From Planctomycetota bacterium (GTDB lineage: Bacteria > Planctomycetota > SZUA-567): 6,531 bases of DNA. A program made the translations under genes and the position numbers. Of this stretch, positions 1 to 6,145 are shown piece after piece. How positions within the stretch are numbered: position 1 is the first letter of the stretch; every line of letters begins with the position of its first letter. Under the pieces are notes generated by a model. It did no database searches, was not told the origin of the DNA, and worked only from the letters and a program-made list of their open reading frames with translations. The stretch is from assembly GCA_020861125.1 (NCBI GenBank), contig JAJBSZ010000467.1, positions 1-6,531 of the forward strand. The letters are read 5' to 3'.

Positions 1-181
1 CGGTGGCGCCATGCGGGTGCTGGAGCGTCTGCCCCTGGGACGACACTCCGTGCTGATCCTGGTGGAAATCGGCGGCCGACGGCTGGTTTTGGCAGAACAC
101 CCCCACGGCGTGACGCTGCTGGAGGGGTGCCTGCCGGCAACGGAGTCCCCGCCGCCACCACCGGATGCGCCGGCTTCCTAG
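1..181 (+). CDS. fliO: FliO-like flagellar export protein, C-terminal end (5' truncated by window edge)
   Basis: The frame is open from base 2 to a TAG at 179-181 and gives 59 residues. The visible part contains VLERLPLGRHSVLILVEIGG followed by RRLVLAEHPHGVTLLEG. This is the FliO-family pattern: a 'LPLG' turn, a beta strand ending in VE-[V/I]-GG-[R/K], then L-x-L and GVTLL. FliO is a small membrane protein that helps assemble the FliP/FliQ/FliR core of the flagellar type III export gate. The visible part is the cytoplasmic C-terminal domain; the transmembrane segment expected upstream lies outside the window. The tail is Pro-rich (PPPPPDAPAS). An in-frame ATG at 11-13 exists, but a start there would remove the membrane anchor, so I treat the gene as truncated. 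No fliP follows; the next gene converges from the other strand, so this appears to end its transcription unit. The call rests on a short motif match. Confidence 0.68.
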   Translation, partial: GGAMRVLERLPLGRHSVLILVEIGGRRLVLAEHPHGVTLLEGCLPATESPPPPPDAPAS

Positions 182-315
182 GCTTGTAGTAACGAATTCT
201 GTTCCGGCTCAAGTACCCGGGCGGCGGGCGGCGCGGTGCCCCTCCGGCTGATGCAACGATTGGAAGATTCCGATCCCGCGCGGCGGTTGGACCCCACGGT
301 GGTTCCGGAGTGGTA
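182..315. other. Convergent intergenic gap without a clear terminator
   Basis: This gap lies between the end of the FliO-like gene on the + strand and the end of the 749-residue gene on the - strand. I see no stem-loop followed by a T-run on either strand, which is unusual between convergent genes. It contains a very GC-rich stretch (about 217-245) and an imperfect 7+2+7 inverted repeat, ATTGGAA-GA-TTCCGAT at 259-274. A + strand open frame runs from 236 to 430, but most of it is antisense to the 3' end of the neighbouring gene, and I do not call it. Confidence 0.5.
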
Positions 316-2565
316 TCAGGTCCTGCCGGTGGTTTGCCCAGGGTCGTTTTTCTCCATATACACCACGATGATGGCGGGATCGCTGACCGCACCTTCACCG
401 CTGGTGGTATCGAGGGTAAAGGCGAGATAATGGTGCAGCGCCACCGGCGCGCCGGTATCCAGCCGGTCGATGTCGCCGCTGGCGGTTCGGGTGGAATCCA
501 TGGCCACGCGGTAGTGCCCGTCACCCAGCGAGGTGATGGAGTACTCCGTACTGGGCGGCGCATAGCCGGAATTCATGATCCGGGTGGTGAGGATTCGGCC
601 ATACTCCTGCAAGGTGTCGCCCTTCAGGACGTCGAAGGTAACGGCTCCCAGGGCCTGATGCACCACGGCGGAAAGGAGCGTCGCCTCCCGACGGGTGGGA
701 AAAGCCTCGGAGAACGCCGCCGGATCGACGAGATACTGCCCGTTCACCCACACGCCGCCGCGCCGGATATCCTGGACGAAGGTCTGTCCCAATTCCGGCA
801 CGTCATCGGAGGGGGTGGCCCGGCCTTTGGCCAGAATTTCCGTCAGGGAGGAGAGGACGGCGTCGCCGATACCGGCTTCGTCACCGTTCGCCAGAACCCG
901 CGTCGCCACGTCGGGCCGGGAGGCAACGGCGGATTGGGCGTAGGGAAGAAGGGCCTCGGCGGTGGGATCCTCGAGACGCCTCCGTACCGCCCTGCCGCCG
1001 GCCGGATCGCGCACGGCTATAGTCTCCGCCAGCCCCGCCAGCAGGCGGGTGACGGTGGTGCGGGCGCCGTCGTCGCCAGCCGCCGCCGCGGCGTCTAGAA
1101 ACACTTTCACCCCACCGAAAAAGGGGGAGCGCGGTTCCACCAGCGGGGTGAGATCCGAGGGTTCGGTTTCCAGGAGCAGGCTGTCCAGCGCCAATCCCGT
1201 CACGGTTTCGGTCGCCGCCCCGCTGCTCTCGGCGGTGTTTTCCGCCGCCGCCCTGACCACCGCGGCCAGGGCATCCAGCGCATGGGCGATGGCTTCCGGG
1301 CTGCGGGCGGCGATGAGGTCCTGCAATGCCGGCCGCAGCGCGGTGCGGCGGTGCAGGACGTCGGCGTTGACACCGGCGTCCACGGTGGTGGGGAAGGCGA
1401 GGGCCAGCGCCGTCCGGATCCCCTCGGCCTGGTGGCCGGGCAGGCGGGCCGTTTCCTGGTGGGTTTTCACCACCTGTTCCGCCGCGTCCTGGAGGGCGGT
1501 GCGCAGGGAATCGTCGGAGGGAAATGCGTCCCGTTCCCGGAAGTGGTGCAGCACTGCCCGCGTGGTGTGGAGAAGGACCGGCTGGGGGAGGGCGGTGACC
1601 GGCACCGTCTTTTTCGCCCTGAGGCTCGCCGCCGCCCAAAATGCCACGGCCGCATCCCGCAGTAGATCGGCGTCTTGGAGCAGGTGGTCGATTTTGGCTT
1701 CCAGCGCCGCCTGGTAGCGCCGAGCGAACGCGGCCGCGTACGCCTCCGCCAAGGCCTGGTCCTGATCCACTGGGGACCCCGTGGCGTCCGCGGTTCGGCT
1801 GTGGAAGGCGAGGCGCTTCAGGCAGCCGCTCTCCACTTCCTGCCGTATCGTCGCCAGGGTGGCATCCCGGGTTGCCTCGTCCCAATCCGCCGGCAGCAGC
1901 GGCAGAAGCCGCGCCTGTATTGCCTCGCCCTGCCGCGCCAGAAAGGCTTCCTGAAACGAACGCACCAGCAACCGGGATAGGTCCGCCTTGCCCGGGGTTT
2001 TCTGGGCGGTTTCCTTGAACTGAGCCAGGTTTTCCCGGAAGCGCGCCGCCACCAGCTCCCGGTTGCGGGCGAGGAAGGACGGGTCGAAACCGTTGGGCTG
2101 GCAGTAGGCTTCGAGATCGGTGGCGACGGATTCCGGCGTGACCGTGGCGATGATACCGTCGAGATTGATGCCGATGTTGCGCTGCCGGGCTTCGATTTCC
2201 GCCGCGACCAGATTCCGGGCGCCGGCGATCACCTCGTCCAGAACCAGGGCTGCCCGTCGTCCCGACAGCGGTTTACCCGCGGCGAGGTGGTGGTGAAATT
2301 GGCCTTCCACCCGGTCGGCCAGGGTTTTGGAAACGCCCGCGGTGGCGCGGACAGTGGCCAGGAACGACCGCACCACCTCGCGGTTGGCGGCCTTCTTTTC
2401 TTCGCTGAGAAAATGGGACGCAAAAAACCGGCCGAAGACGCCGGAGGTGGCCCGGGCGAAATTCCCCGGCTGTCCGGAGCGGGCGAGATAGTCGTTGCCG
2501 ACGGCGGCCAGGTTGTGCTGCAGGGTACGTAAACTGTTGATGCCGACAGCATTGTTCATATCCAT
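316..2565 (-). CDS. Large uncharacterised, mostly helical protein (749 aa), possible secreted effector
   Basis: I do not recognise the family. The start is the ATG at 2563-2565 (MDMNNAVGINSLRTL), because GGAGG lies 7 nt upstream on the - strand (bases 2573-2577). The frame stays open to a TTG at 2688, but that has no ribosome site. The stop is TGA at 316-318. There is no signal peptide, lipobox or convincing membrane segment, so the protein is cytoplasmic or leaves by a signal-less route. Residues about 1-585 are Ala/Arg/Leu-rich and look like a chain of amphipathic helices. Residues about 588-742 differ: they include a GGVWVNGQYLVDP segment near 603-615 and alternating polar/hydrophobic strands near the end (HYRVAMDS, HHYLAFTLD, AIIVVYME), suggesting a compact alpha/beta domain. 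Only two cysteines are present. It is a single gene with its own 5' region and sits next to a flagellar export gene. A type III-secreted effector or a cytoplasmic structural protein are both possible; neither is shown. Confidence 0.85.
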   Translation of the reverse strand: MDMNNAVGINSLRTLQHNLAAVGNDYLARSGQPGNFARATSGVFGRFFASHFLSEEKKAANREVVRSFLATVRATAGVSKTLADRVEGQFHHHLAAGKPLSGRRAALVLDEVIAGARNLVAAEIEARQRNIGINLDGIIATVTPESVATDLEAYCQPNGFDPSFLARNRELVAARFRENLAQFKETAQKTPGKADLSRLLVRSFQEAFLARQGEAIQARLLPLLPADWDEATRDATLATIRQEVESGCLKRLAFHSRTADATGSPVDQDQALAEAYAAAFARRYQAALEAKIDHLLQDADLLRDAAVAFWAAASLRAKKTVPVTALPQPVLLHTTRAVLHHFRERDAFPSDDSLRTALQDAAEQVVKTHQETARLPGHQAEGIRTALALAFPTTVDAGVNADVLHRRTALRPALQDLIAARSPEAIAHALDALAAVVRAAAENTAESSGAATETVTGLALDSLLLETEPSDLTPLVEPRSPFFGGVKVFLDAAAAAGDDGARTTVTRLLAGLAETIAVRDPAGGRAVRRRLEDPTAEALLPYAQSAVASRPDVATRVLANGDEAGIGDAVLSSLTEILAKGRATPSDDVPELGQTFVQDIRRGGVWVNGQYLVDPAAFSEAFPTRREATLLSAVVHQALGAVTFDVLKGDTLQEYGRILTTRIMNSGYAPPSTEYSITSLGDGHYRVAMDSTRTASGDIDRLDTGAPVALHHYLAFTLDTTSGEGAVSDPAIIVVYMEKNDPGQTTGRT

Positions 2566-2572
2566 GGGATTG

Positions 2573-2577
2573 CCTCC
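2573..2577 (-). promoter_or_regulatory. Ribosome binding site deciding the start of the 749-aa gene
   Basis: On the - strand the sequence reads GGAGG, then 7 nt, then ATG. This spacing favours the ATG at 2565 over the second in-frame ATG at 2559 (13 nt away) and over the upstream TTG at 2688. Confidence 0.8.
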
Positions 2578-2639
2578 AGAAGAAACGCGGTACTGGACGG
2601 ACGGAAAAACCGGCAATGTCTCCGTTCCCGCCCATCTAC

Positions 2640-2645
2640 ATTGTA
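2640..2645 (-). promoter_or_regulatory. Possible sigma-70-type -10 element of the 749-aa gene
   Basis: The - strand reads TACAAT here, one base from the TATAAT consensus, about 75 nt upstream of the start codon. The -35 region at the usual 17 nt spacing (TGTACT) matches poorly. An A7 tract at about 2692-2698 lies at a distance suited to an UP element. The weak -35 keeps confidence low. Confidence 0.3.
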
Positions 2646-2701
2646 CCCTCTCAAGGGAGCGGAGTACACGGCGATGGCTCCGTGACAAACTTTTTTTCCG
2701 G

Positions 2702-2725
2702 CATCGGTATGCCTGATTGCCTCGA
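2702..2725 (-). promoter_or_regulatory. Weak candidate flagellar (sigma-28-like) promoter upstream of the 749-aa gene
   Basis: On the - strand TCGAGG (bases 2720-2725), 11 nt and ACCGATG (bases 2702-2708) resemble the TCAAG(T)-N12-GCCGATA pattern described for pseudomonad FliA promoters, with 4 of 6 and 5 of 7 bases matching and a spacer one base short. It is reported mainly because the gene lies next to a flagellar gene. It competes with the TACAAT element at 2640-2645. Confidence 0.15.
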
Positions 2726-2802
2726 CGTGCGGCGGGCTACCTGCCAGTACGGGTTTGCTTGTTGGGGGGCCGGGCGCCGTACGTCCGGTCCAGGTGGTGA
2801 AA

Positions 2803-2833
2803 CCGAAAAGAAGGCGACCGCACGGCCGCCTTC
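2803..2833 (-). terminator. Rho-independent terminator of the permease-ATPase-lipoprotein operon
   Basis: On the - strand GAAGGCG (2833-2827) pairs with CGCCTTC (2816-2810). The stem can be extended inside by CCG/CGG across one mismatch, and it is followed directly by TTTT (2809-2806). It lies about 67 nt beyond the lipoprotein stop codon. The T-run is short, so termination may be partial and allow some read-through into the 749-aa gene. Confidence 0.65.
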
Positions 2834-2899
2834 TCGCTTCTCAGCGTATTGTCTTACCTCGATGATGTTCCGGCGCCGTAGGGTCGCCGGCGGCGGGTG

Positions 2900-5422
2900 T
2901 CAGCCGGGGTTCCCGAAAACCGACACCGGCGTCACCGTATCGATCAGCGGGTCCATCTCTTCTGGGTCGGGTCGGGCGATGGCGGCGGTGACGCTTTTGG
3001 CCATGCCTGCCGCCAGTTTGCGCACGGTTTTTTCCGCCTGGACCACGTATTTCTGCTGCGAACGGTCGCGGCGGGACATGACGCACCGACCGTCCGCCAC
3101 CCGATACACTTCGGTGGCTACGTCCACCCCCGAGAATTCGGCGAAGAAGATCTGCGCCGCCAGCACCGCCGTGGAGATGACGGCCGAATACAGGCTGGGC
3201 ACCGACTGGGCCCGGCGGAATTCCACCACCTGTCCCCGCACCACATAGTCCGCGCCCACCAGTTGTCCCAAAAGCACCGCCTCCTGCCGGTCCACCAGCC
3301 GGTCGTGGCTCACCTGGCCGCTGGCGTCCCACACCACCCGGACGCCCGGATCCTGGGCCAGTTGCGTTCCGTAGAGGGTGGTTACCACCTCGCCGCCGCC
3401 GGTGTTGGCGATAAGATTGTTCGGGTTCTCGCGGTCGTGGTAGGGAAGAACCAGGACCCGCACGGCGCCGTGATCCGCCGCCGCGTCGGGAACGGTCGGG
3501 CCGGACGTTACGACGGCCCGGGTCGGCGCCGCCCGGACCGGCCGCGGCTGTTCGCCCGCCAGGGGCACGCTGATGATGGGACCGTCCTCCACAAATGCCA
3601 TCGGTTCCGACAGGATGTCCTCCGCCTCCGTCTCGGCCGTGACGGAACCGGCGGCCGCGGCAAATCCGTCCACCAGGGCTTCGGCGGTTTCGCCAAGCAC
3701 GGTGGCGGCGGTGCGATCCATGGCGTCGGCCTCGACTTCGGCGGTGGGGTCGAGGACCTGGCCGTCGCCGGCGTCGTTCCTCTGGTTCGGATCCGCCGCC
3801 TCGGCTTCGTAGGTGGCGATATAGGCTTCCTGGGTCAAGATGTATTGCAGTCTGGCCGCGTCGTCCGCCGGATCGGCGGCGTCGGGTACCGGCGGCAGGG
3901 CGGCCGACGGAGCGGCAACGGGGGTGGCAGGGACCGTTGGCGCAGCGGGCCAGATCTCGCCGTCGCTGGCAAAGAGGTCCGCCGCCAGTTGATCCCCCGT
4001 CAGCCGCGCGGCATAGCTGGCGTCCAGGCCGTCAACGCTGTCCCAAGGCTCGTCCTCGTCCCGCCACGCCGTGTCGTCGTCCGTCATCTCTTCCGCCTGG
4101 CTATCGGCTACGGCAGCGGTGAACGCGTCGATGGAGCCGTCCGCGGAGTCATCCCAACCGTCGTCCGCCACCATGGCGCTTTCCCCGGCATCCACGGCAG
4201 GGGCTGCGCTGAAGGCCGCCGCCGCATCAGGCGATACCGGCACCGCCGCGTCGGCCACCGTCTCGCCGGATGCTCCGCCGGCCCCGGCCGACGCCGGGTG
4301 GAGGCTTTCTGACCCGTCCATCGCGTCCGTCGCGACTGCGAGGTCAGCTTCGTCATCGTCACCGCCGGCTGACCTTCGGTCCGGTTCGGCCGGTGCCACG
4401 GTTTCTCCTGCAGTCATAGCTGGGAGGTCCAGGTCTTCCGCCATCTGGGCAGTCGCATCGGGTGCCACCGGCGACCCCGCGGCCGTATCGTCCGCGATAC
4501 CATCCAGCGCCTCCGGCGGCGGTGGCAGCGGTGCGGGGATCGGTTCCGCTTCGGCCGCGGCAAGCAGATACAGGTCGTCGTTGAAATCGATGATCGGCGG
4601 TACCTCCGGTGCGATCTGCTCGTCCCAGGCGCTGGGGTCAAGGCGGCTCAGGCCGATGCTGGCGAACAGGGGCGGCGGCTCCGGCTCCGGCGTTGGATCG
4701 ATGACGGTGGTGTCGGCGCCGTTGCCCGCCGGCCGGGAGGATTCGGGCGCCAGCATGGCCAGGGCGGTGTGGGAGGCGATGGCGGCCGCGATTTGGGTGC
4801 CGCCGCCGGCCTGACGGATCAGACCCTCACTCAACCGGCCGGCCACCAGCCGGGCCTGCTGGTCCCGGCCGCCGGCGGCGCCCGGCAGGGCGGCGGCCTG
4901 GTAGTGGTCGCCCACGAACAGGAGGGCGCCGTCGTCGGCAGCCACCACCCGCACGAACATCCCCGCCCGGGGCGGAATGCTGGCGGCGCGGGTCTCGGTG
5001 AAGCTGAAGATCTGGCCGGCTACGACGAGGTCGGCGCCGTGCTGGCGGCCGAGATCGGCGATCTCGGCGTTGGTGAGGGACCGGTCGCGCCGGGGCAGGA
5101 CCGGCGTCAGAACCTCCACCGCCTCGGTACCGGCGCCGGTGCGGAGGGCGTCGGCATAGATGTCCCGGGCGTATTCGCCCAGGTCGTCCCGGTGCGGATC
5201 GTTGTCGTCGACGAAGGTGCGGGTGTCCATGAAGGGCAGAACCAGGACCCTCTGTCCGGAAGCGACGCAGGCGCCCGGCACCTGGTAGATGGCGACGGGT
5301 TCCTGGCAGCCGGCGGCGAGGAGGGCCAGGGCCAGCAGGAGCAGCGCCGCCAGGGCGATGGCGAGGAGACGATCCAAGGGACGCAGTTCGCCCGGGGCGA
5401 GACGGCTGTCAGATTTGCCCAT
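2900..5422 (-). CDS. Large two-headed lipoprotein with duplicated CsgG/TolB_N-like domains and an acidic linker
   Basis: This 840-residue protein starts at the ATG at 5422 (MGKSDSRL), preceded by AAGGG 6 nt upstream; the frame extends to 5491, but that start would spoil the signal peptide. Residues 14-38 are a hydrophobic signal ending in a lipobox (LLAAGC, Cys39). Residue +2 is Gln, which by enterobacterial rules sends it to the outer membrane. Residues about 57-203 and 653-817 look homologous: RVLVLPFMD and LGRQHGADLVVAGQ in the first, RVLVLPYHD and LGQLVGADYVVRGQ in the second. This pattern belongs to the CsgG/TolB N-terminal/LpoB/DUF799 fold group of periplasmic lipoproteins. Residues about 205-650 form an Ala/Asp/Glu/Pro-rich, probably disordered linker, with one short helical-looking stretch at 525-541. 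No lysine occurs from residue 4 to 790. The start overlaps the ATPase gene by 14 nt. The exact role is unknown; an envelope-spanning or scaffold function is inferred. Confidence 0.88.
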   Translation of the reverse strand: MGKSDSRLAPGELRPLDRLLAIALAALLLLALALLAAGCQEPVAIYQVPGACVASGQRVLVLPFMDTRTFVDDNDPHRDDLGEYARDIYADALRTGAGTEAVEVLTPVLPRRDRSLTNAEIADLGRQHGADLVVAGQIFSFTETRAASIPPRAGMFVRVVAADDGALLFVGDHYQAAALPGAAGGRDQQARLVAGRLSEGLIRQAGGGTQIAAAIASHTALAMLAPESSRPAGNGADTTVIDPTPEPEPPPLFASIGLSRLDPSAWDEQIAPEVPPIIDFNDDLYLLAAAEAEPIPAPLPPPPEALDGIADDTAAGSPVAPDATAQMAEDLDLPAMTAGETVAPAEPDRRSAGGDDDEADLAVATDAMDGSESLHPASAGAGGASGETVADAAVPVSPDAAAAFSAAPAVDAGESAMVADDGWDDSADGSIDAFTAAVADSQAEEMTDDDTAWRDEDEPWDSVDGLDASYAARLTGDQLAADLFASDGEIWPAAPTVPATPVAAPSAALPPVPDAADPADDAARLQYILTQEAYIATYEAEAADPNQRNDAGDGQVLDPTAEVEADAMDRTAATVLGETAEALVDGFAAAAGSVTAETEAEDILSEPMAFVEDGPIISVPLAGEQPRPVRAAPTRAVVTSGPTVPDAAADHGAVRVLVLPYHDRENPNNLIANTGGGEVVTTLYGTQLAQDPGVRVVWDASGQVSHDRLVDRQEAVLLGQLVGADYVVRGQVVEFRRAQSVPSLYSAVISTAVLAAQIFFAEFSGVDVATEVYRVADGRCVMSRRDRSQQKYVVQAEKTVRKLAAGMAKSVTAAIARPDPEEMDPLIDTVTPVSVFGNPG

Positions 5423-6143
5423 GGGATACCCTTTCCGGGGAAGAAGCTGACGTCGCCGCGGCCAGGACGCCGTTCTCGAGACGAAGAACACGGCCGGCGC
5501 GGCGGGCCAGGGCGGTTTCGTGGGTGACGATGACCAGGGCCATGCCGGCGTCGCCGGAGACCCGCCACAGCCAGCGGGCGACCTCCTCGCCGGTGGCGGC
5601 GTCGAGGTTGCCGGTGGGTTCGTCGCACAGGAGGAGCTGCGGCTCGGGCATCAGGGCCCGGGCGATGGCGGCTCGCTGCTGCTCGCCCCCCGACAACTGC
5701 CCCGGCCGGTGGCGGCGGCGTTCGGCCAGACCCACGCGGTCCAGCCATTCCTCCGCCCGAGCGCGGTTGGCCCGGCCAAAGCCGCCGCCACGGCCCACCG
5801 CCGCGCCCAGCATGACGTTTTCCAGGATGCTGAAGTCGGCCAGCATGTGGTAATTTTGGAACACAAAGCCGATGGCCCGGCCGCGCAGGGCGGTGCGTCG
5901 GCCCTCGCTCAGCCCGGAGGTGGCGACGCCACCGATGCGGATCTCTCCGGCGTCGGCCCGGTCCAGCAGGCCGGCCAGGTTGAGGATGGTGCTCTTGCCG
6001 GAACCGCTACGGCCGACGATAGCCACGCTCTCCCCGGCGGACACGGTGAAATGCACGCCGTTCAGCACCGACAGGCGGCCTTCGCCGTCATGATAGGTCT
6101 TTACCAGATTCTCGATGGCCAGGGCAGGGTGGTCCGGGGTCAT
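5409..6143 (-). CDS. LolD-like ABC transporter ATP-binding protein
   Basis: This 244-residue protein has every motif of a working ABC ATPase: Walker A GRSGSGKST (44-52), Q-loop Gln96, signature LSGGE (150-154), Walker B LLLCDEP (170-176) with catalytic Glu175, D-loop NLD (179-181) and switch His208. After the Q-loop, YHMLADFSILENVMLG closely follows the LolD pattern (HHLLPDFTALENV), and the end (THETALARRAGRVLRLENG) is also LolD-like. LolD powers release of lipoproteins from the inner membrane to LolA; relatives such as MacB-type ATPases drive other envelope processes. The start at 6143 has GGAGG (6151-6155) 7 nt upstream. It begins 2 nt after the permease stop and its own stop overlaps the lipoprotein start, so the three are probably translationally coupled. 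The ATPase call is certain. Whether this is the cell's general LolD or a specialised copy is not. Confidence 0.95.
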   Translation of the reverse strand: MTPDHPALAIENLVKTYHDGEGRLSVLNGVHFTVSAGESVAIVGRSGSGKSTILNLAGLLDRADAGEIRIGGVATSGLSEGRRTALRGRAIGFVFQNYHMLADFSILENVMLGAAVGRGGGFGRANRARAEEWLDRVGLAERRRHRPGQLSGGEQQRAAIARALMPEPQLLLCDEPTGNLDAATGEEVARWLWRVSGDAGMALVIVTHETALARRAGRVLRLENGVLAAATSASSPERVSHGQI

Positions 6144-6145
6144 TG

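Larger units (their letters stand above)
2566..2899. other. Intergenic region between the ABC/lipoprotein operon and the 749-aa gene
   Basis: This 334-base gap separates two genes in the same orientation. The half near 2900 holds the 3' end of the operon transcript with its terminator (2803-2833), plus two further small hairpins: CCGGCG/CGCCGG at 2870-2890, and CGCT-GAGA-AGCG at 2835-2846 (a GNRA-type loop on the - strand). The half near 2566 holds the ribosome site and candidate promoter elements of the 749-aa gene. I see no coding region, tRNA or riboswitch here. The local bases are more AT-rich around 2685-2700 than elsewhere in the window. Confidence 0.6.

Noticed and set aside
211..235. 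TCAAGT followed by a GC-rich stretch, considered as a FliA-type promoter
   Set aside because: No GCCGATA-like -10 occurs at the required distance; the nearest similar sequence is over 30 bases away, and no plausible gene follows.
259..274. Imperfect inverted repeat ATTGGAA-GA-TTCCGAT as an operator
   Set aside because: It lies between two gene ends rather than in front of a gene and has one mismatch; a chance occurrence is likely.
236..430. Short + strand frame starting in the convergent gap
   Set aside because: More than half overlaps the 3' end of the 749-aa gene in antisense, there is no good ribosome site and the product resembles nothing I know.
310..1098. 262-codon open frame on the + strand
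   Set aside because: It is antisense to the C-terminal domain region of the 749-aa gene, with a low-complexity Gly/Arg/His-rich translation and no ribosome site of note.
2566..2688. Upstream extension of the 749-aa gene to a TTG start
   Set aside because: The extra 41 residues are Arg-rich, cover the promoter and ribosome site, and the TTG lacks its own ribosome site.
2660..2698. Hairpin CACGG/CCGTG followed by a T7 run on the + strand, resembling an intrinsic terminator
   Set aside because: The stem is only 5-7 bp with a bulge, the T-run is 6 nt away, and no + strand gene precedes it. The T-run is better read as an A-tract upstream of the - strand promoter.
2897..4312. 471-codon open frame on the + strand
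   Set aside because: It lies antisense to the lipoprotein linker. Its Gly/Arg/His-rich translation has no recognisable motif, and such shadows are expected in GC-rich genes with few A/T-rich codons. The opposite strand has a signal peptide, lipobox and repeated domains.
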